A stretch of DNA of 64,000 bases, taken from the NCBI GenBank assembly GCA_029260265.1, contig JAJDDO010000033.1:1-64000 (forward strand), given 5' to 3'. The position numbers were made by a program, and so were the translations under genes. This document shows, in pieces, positions 63,201 to 64,000 of this stretch (position 1 is its first letter; each line of letters starts with the position of its first letter). The DNA is from Phycisphaerales bacterium (GTDB lineage Bacteria; Planctomycetota; Phycisphaerae; Phycisphaerales; UBA1924). The notes under the pieces are model-generated. The model ran no database searches. It was given only the letters and a program-made list of their open reading frames with translations, and was not told the origin of the DNA.

Positions 63201-63703
63201 CGGGCGAAGCCTCGATCGCTGTCGGCTGGCACAGCTCTCGCGGGTACACACTCGAGAATCTTGATTGGAATGCGCCGATCAAATCCACCGTCGAGCCACG
63301 GATCAGCTGGAACATCACCCGCTCGCCGTTCATCACCGGCGTACCCTCGGACTACTTTGCCCTCCGAGCAACCGGGAAACTGATCATCCCCCGCACCGGC
63401 ACATGGACCTTCGGGCTCGGATCAGATCAGTACGCGATTCTGTCGATCGACGGGCGGGTTGTGGTCAACGACCCGAGCAGCCATTCGTACCGATGGCGGT
63501 CGGGCACGATCGAACTCGCTGCCGGCGAGCACGACCTAGAAGTTAAGTACATGGACGGCTGGTCGAACGCCGGGTTGTTCATGACATGGCGTGGGCCGGG
63601 CGATCAGTTCGAGACGGTTGTCCCCGCCAGCGCGTTTGTGCCAAGGAACGCACGCGTCCGCGTGGTCGAATGGAACGAGATCGGCGGCGATCACAATCGG
63701 TGA
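60227..63703 (+). CDS. Secreted protein of seven PA14-like repeats with WNEIGGDHNR tail
   Basis: 1158 residues from the ATG at 60227; a GTG two codons upstream is also open. A signal peptide (MRPHRSILMMLALWLCLIG, cleaved near PAIGS) is followed by seven repeats of 148-171 residues. Each has the pattern G-x-x-AYW-x-x-x-ARHAS-x-x-GQIDW, then DYFGLR-x-x-G-x-I-x-IP, LGSDQSA-x-L-x-IDG, HSYRWRSGTI, GxHDIEVRYWEGWSDAGL and WxGP...EVIPASAF. This is the PA14 beta-barrel layout, used to bind sugars in fungal adhesins and glycosidases. The last repeat is the most divergent (MDGWS for WEGWS). The protein ends in RVRVVEWNEIGGDHNR, as does its upstream neighbour. Inferred role: glycan-binding surface adhesin. 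Confidence 0.88.
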   Translation: MRPHRSILMMLALWLCLIGTCAPAIGSDPAPSTPGLRAYWNTNARTASKLGQVDWEIYDSITIVEDINFPRSRNAFYSDGPTDYFAVRIVGQIDIPAEGIWSIRLESDQGARLWIDGELLINDGTSHSYRSKTGIISLTAGLHDIEVRYWEGWSDAGLVLHWDGPTVGTEEVIPASAFSYPAEEQVYDPGGDGIWAYWFDNARHASNFGQIDWNSADLVNTVQRPSYRATRGGFRVGGPSDYFGVRFFGLINIDEDNEGTWTFELGSDQSGALFIDGIMVVADPSGHSFRWRTGTIDLDEGDHTIEVRYWEGWSNAALHVAWKGPNDDHTQIIPSSAFRPGSGATNPASGGGLHAYRYNNARHASGVGQIDWADHDSMETIQNVYWPRTRSAFFTGGPSDYVATRTVGKVNIPRSGQWSFGLGSDQSARMYIDGVPIIDDPSSHSFRWTYGIKNLTAGEHDIEIQHWEGWSDAGLVATWKGPGDTFEQVIPASALSPNDEDPPLGIGGDGLRVYWVDSARHASKVGHIDWQNYDRMTYEANISWPITRSPFVGTTITNKNGSQQSEGGVSSDYFGLRAAGKINIPSDGNWYFNLGADQSAQLFIDGQMVINDDISHSYRWRSGTIELTQGLHDFEVRYWEGWSDAGLVVSWKPPGGVESVIPPSAFSHSATEVPFDSGGGGLRAYWTSSARHASNAGQINYAEHSHATTVPNVYWPITRSAFDDDTPADYYGLRVLGQIDVPADGTWTFSMGSDQSAILLIDGEEVVVDLSSHSYRWRGGSIALTEGKHDIEIRYWEGWSDAGLALAWRGPGVPTDIIIPRTAYSLHETESPFETGGGVRAYWTASARHASNAGQIDYAEHSSTTIVENVAWSITRSPFYLDGPSDYYGLRLISQLTIDESGTWTFNLGSDQSGILLIDDQPVVVDTSSHSYRWRSGTVELAEGTHKFEVRYWEGWSDAGLNVTWRGPSDSYEEIIPASAFNAYDPEPAFDAGEASIAVGWHSSRGYTLENLDWNAPIKSTVEPRISWNITRSPFITGVPSDYFALRATGKLIIPRTGTWTFGLGSDQYAILSIDGRVVVNDPSSHSYRWRSGTIELAAGEHDLEVKYMDGWSNAGLFMTWRGPGDQFETVVPASAFVPRNARVRVVEWNEIGGDHNR
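60329..63652 (+). repeat. Seven tandem PA14-like domain repeats
   Basis: Repeat starts at 60329, 60803, 61280, 61754, 62267, 62738 and 63209. Repeats 2-6 are the most alike, with ARHAS, GQIDW/Y, SHSYRWR and RYWEGWSDAGL kept. Parts of the DNA, such as the segment coding for YWEGWSDAGL, are nearly identical between copies, which would favour recombination and change in copy number. Confidence 0.85.
63653..63703 (+). other. Shared C-terminal tail, second copy
   Basis: Codes for RVRVVEWNEIGGDHNR and stop, matching the tail at 60046-60096 in 14 of 16 residues although the two proteins are otherwise unrelated. Confidence 0.7.
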
Positions 63704-63719
63704 CCCCCTACCATCGGGC

Positions 63720-64000
63720 ATGATCCGAACACTCACAATCATTGCGGTGTGCCTCGCGTTGCTCTCATGCGCCTCACCCCGTCGCGATACACAAACCAAC
63801 GAACACGGCGCGATCCAGAACCTGCACAAGCTCACCGATCGGCTCTACTCAGGCGCTGAACCTGTCGGCGAGTTGGCCTACGAGCAACTCGCAAGCCTCG
63901 GGGTCAGGGCCGTGATCTCCGTCGATGCCGTCGCACCAAACAAACAACTCGCCGATCGCTATGGCATCCGGGTGATCCATCTGCCGATCGGGTACGACGG
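63720..64000 (+). CDS. Lipoprotein with dual-specificity phosphatase-like domain, 5' part
   Basis: The frame opens at the ATG at 63720, 16 bases after the PA14 gene, and stays open to the window end (93 codons). The signal peptide ends in LLSC (Cys17), a lipobox. After a short linker the sequence LTDRLYSGAEPVGELAYEQL, then LGVRAVISVDAV and YGIRVIHLPIGYDG, fits the N-terminal part of the beta-lactamase-hydrolase-like/DSP phosphatase family, seen in many planctomycete exported proteins. The catalytic HCxxGxxR loop would lie beyond the window, so activity is not shown. Confidence 0.72.
   Translation, partial: MIRTLTIIAVCLALLSCASPRRDTQTNEHGAIQNLHKLTDRLYSGAEPVGELAYEQLASLGVRAVISVDAVAPNKQLADRYGIRVIHLPIGYD

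Noticed and set aside
1-64000. CRISPR arrays, prophage, transposases, rRNA
   Set aside because: No regular short repeats with spacers, no integrase, transposase or structural phage proteins, and no rRNA-like segments were seen on either strand.

Overview
The window comes from the chromosome of a high-GC planctomycete, most likely of the class Phycisphaerae. The best evidence is the tandem C-terminal tail built on LNLQDVFAYLALFNAG and ending in GCP. It matches the GC-type dockerin-like domain that I know from Phycisphaerales secreted proteins, and it sits on two neighbouring proteins. A PEP-CTERM sorting tail, c-di-AMP synthase genes, a futalosine-route menaquinone enzyme and giant secreted repeat proteins fit the same group. 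No phage, transposon, CRISPR array, rRNA or tRNA was recognised. Two genes are cut by the window edges: the 3' end of a secreted protein at 1-830 and the 5' end of a lipoprotein phosphatase at 63720-64000.

Layout. 1-5250 (minus strand): three secreted surface proteins separated by clear intrinsic terminators. 5482-9283: a stand-alone atpA, then the cdaA-cdaR pair for c-di-AMP. 9420-11474 (plus): nfu-like, mutY and a glycosyltransferase, all overlapping. 11487-13124: purE-purK. 13151-18394: a membrane protein of unknown function, an LpxR-like outer membrane enzyme, a PEP-CTERM protein and a secreted protein of unknown function. 18462-20477: acetyl-CoA synthetase. 20697-26054: a type IV pilus or type II secretion inner-membrane module, pilM-pilN-pilO-(pilP-like)-pilB/gspE. 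26246-31470: futalosine hydrolase, HD-GYP phosphodiesterase, Ca/Na exchanger, a lipoprotein and a LOG-family protein. 31526-36088: a 1520-residue AsmA/TamB-like protein. 36167-38965: radA, a thioesterase and trmB. 38968-40614: two divergent paralogues of a double zinc-ribbon membrane protein. 40685-42910: queC-queE-queD. 42953-49176: an HtrA protease and an RND efflux pump with its adaptor. 49312-53721: an orphan adenine methylase, ilvE and pheT. 53764-57771: a lipoprotein, an HscA-like Hsp70 and a DASS transporter. 57925-63703: two large secreted proteins, a beta-helix protein and a protein with seven PA14-like repeats. They are unrelated in sequence but end in the same 16-residue tail.

The genes fall into two groups. 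Housekeeping functions are pur, que, acs, pheT, ilvE, mutY, radA and atpA. Envelope and secretion functions are the pilus motor, RND pump, HtrA, AsmA-like protein, LpxR-like protein and surface proteins. The surface proteins carry three distinct C-terminal tag types: GC-dockerin, PEP-CTERM and the WNEIGGDHN tail. The last is the best candidate here for an undescribed sorting or anchoring signal. Other points worth checking are a CdaA with DLA in place of the catalytic DGA motif, an atpA outside any atp operon with a roughly 14-residue insertion, the twin zinc-ribbon membrane family, a 15-bp inverted repeat between the thioesterase and trmB, and a hairpin over the ribosome binding site of the beta-helix gene.
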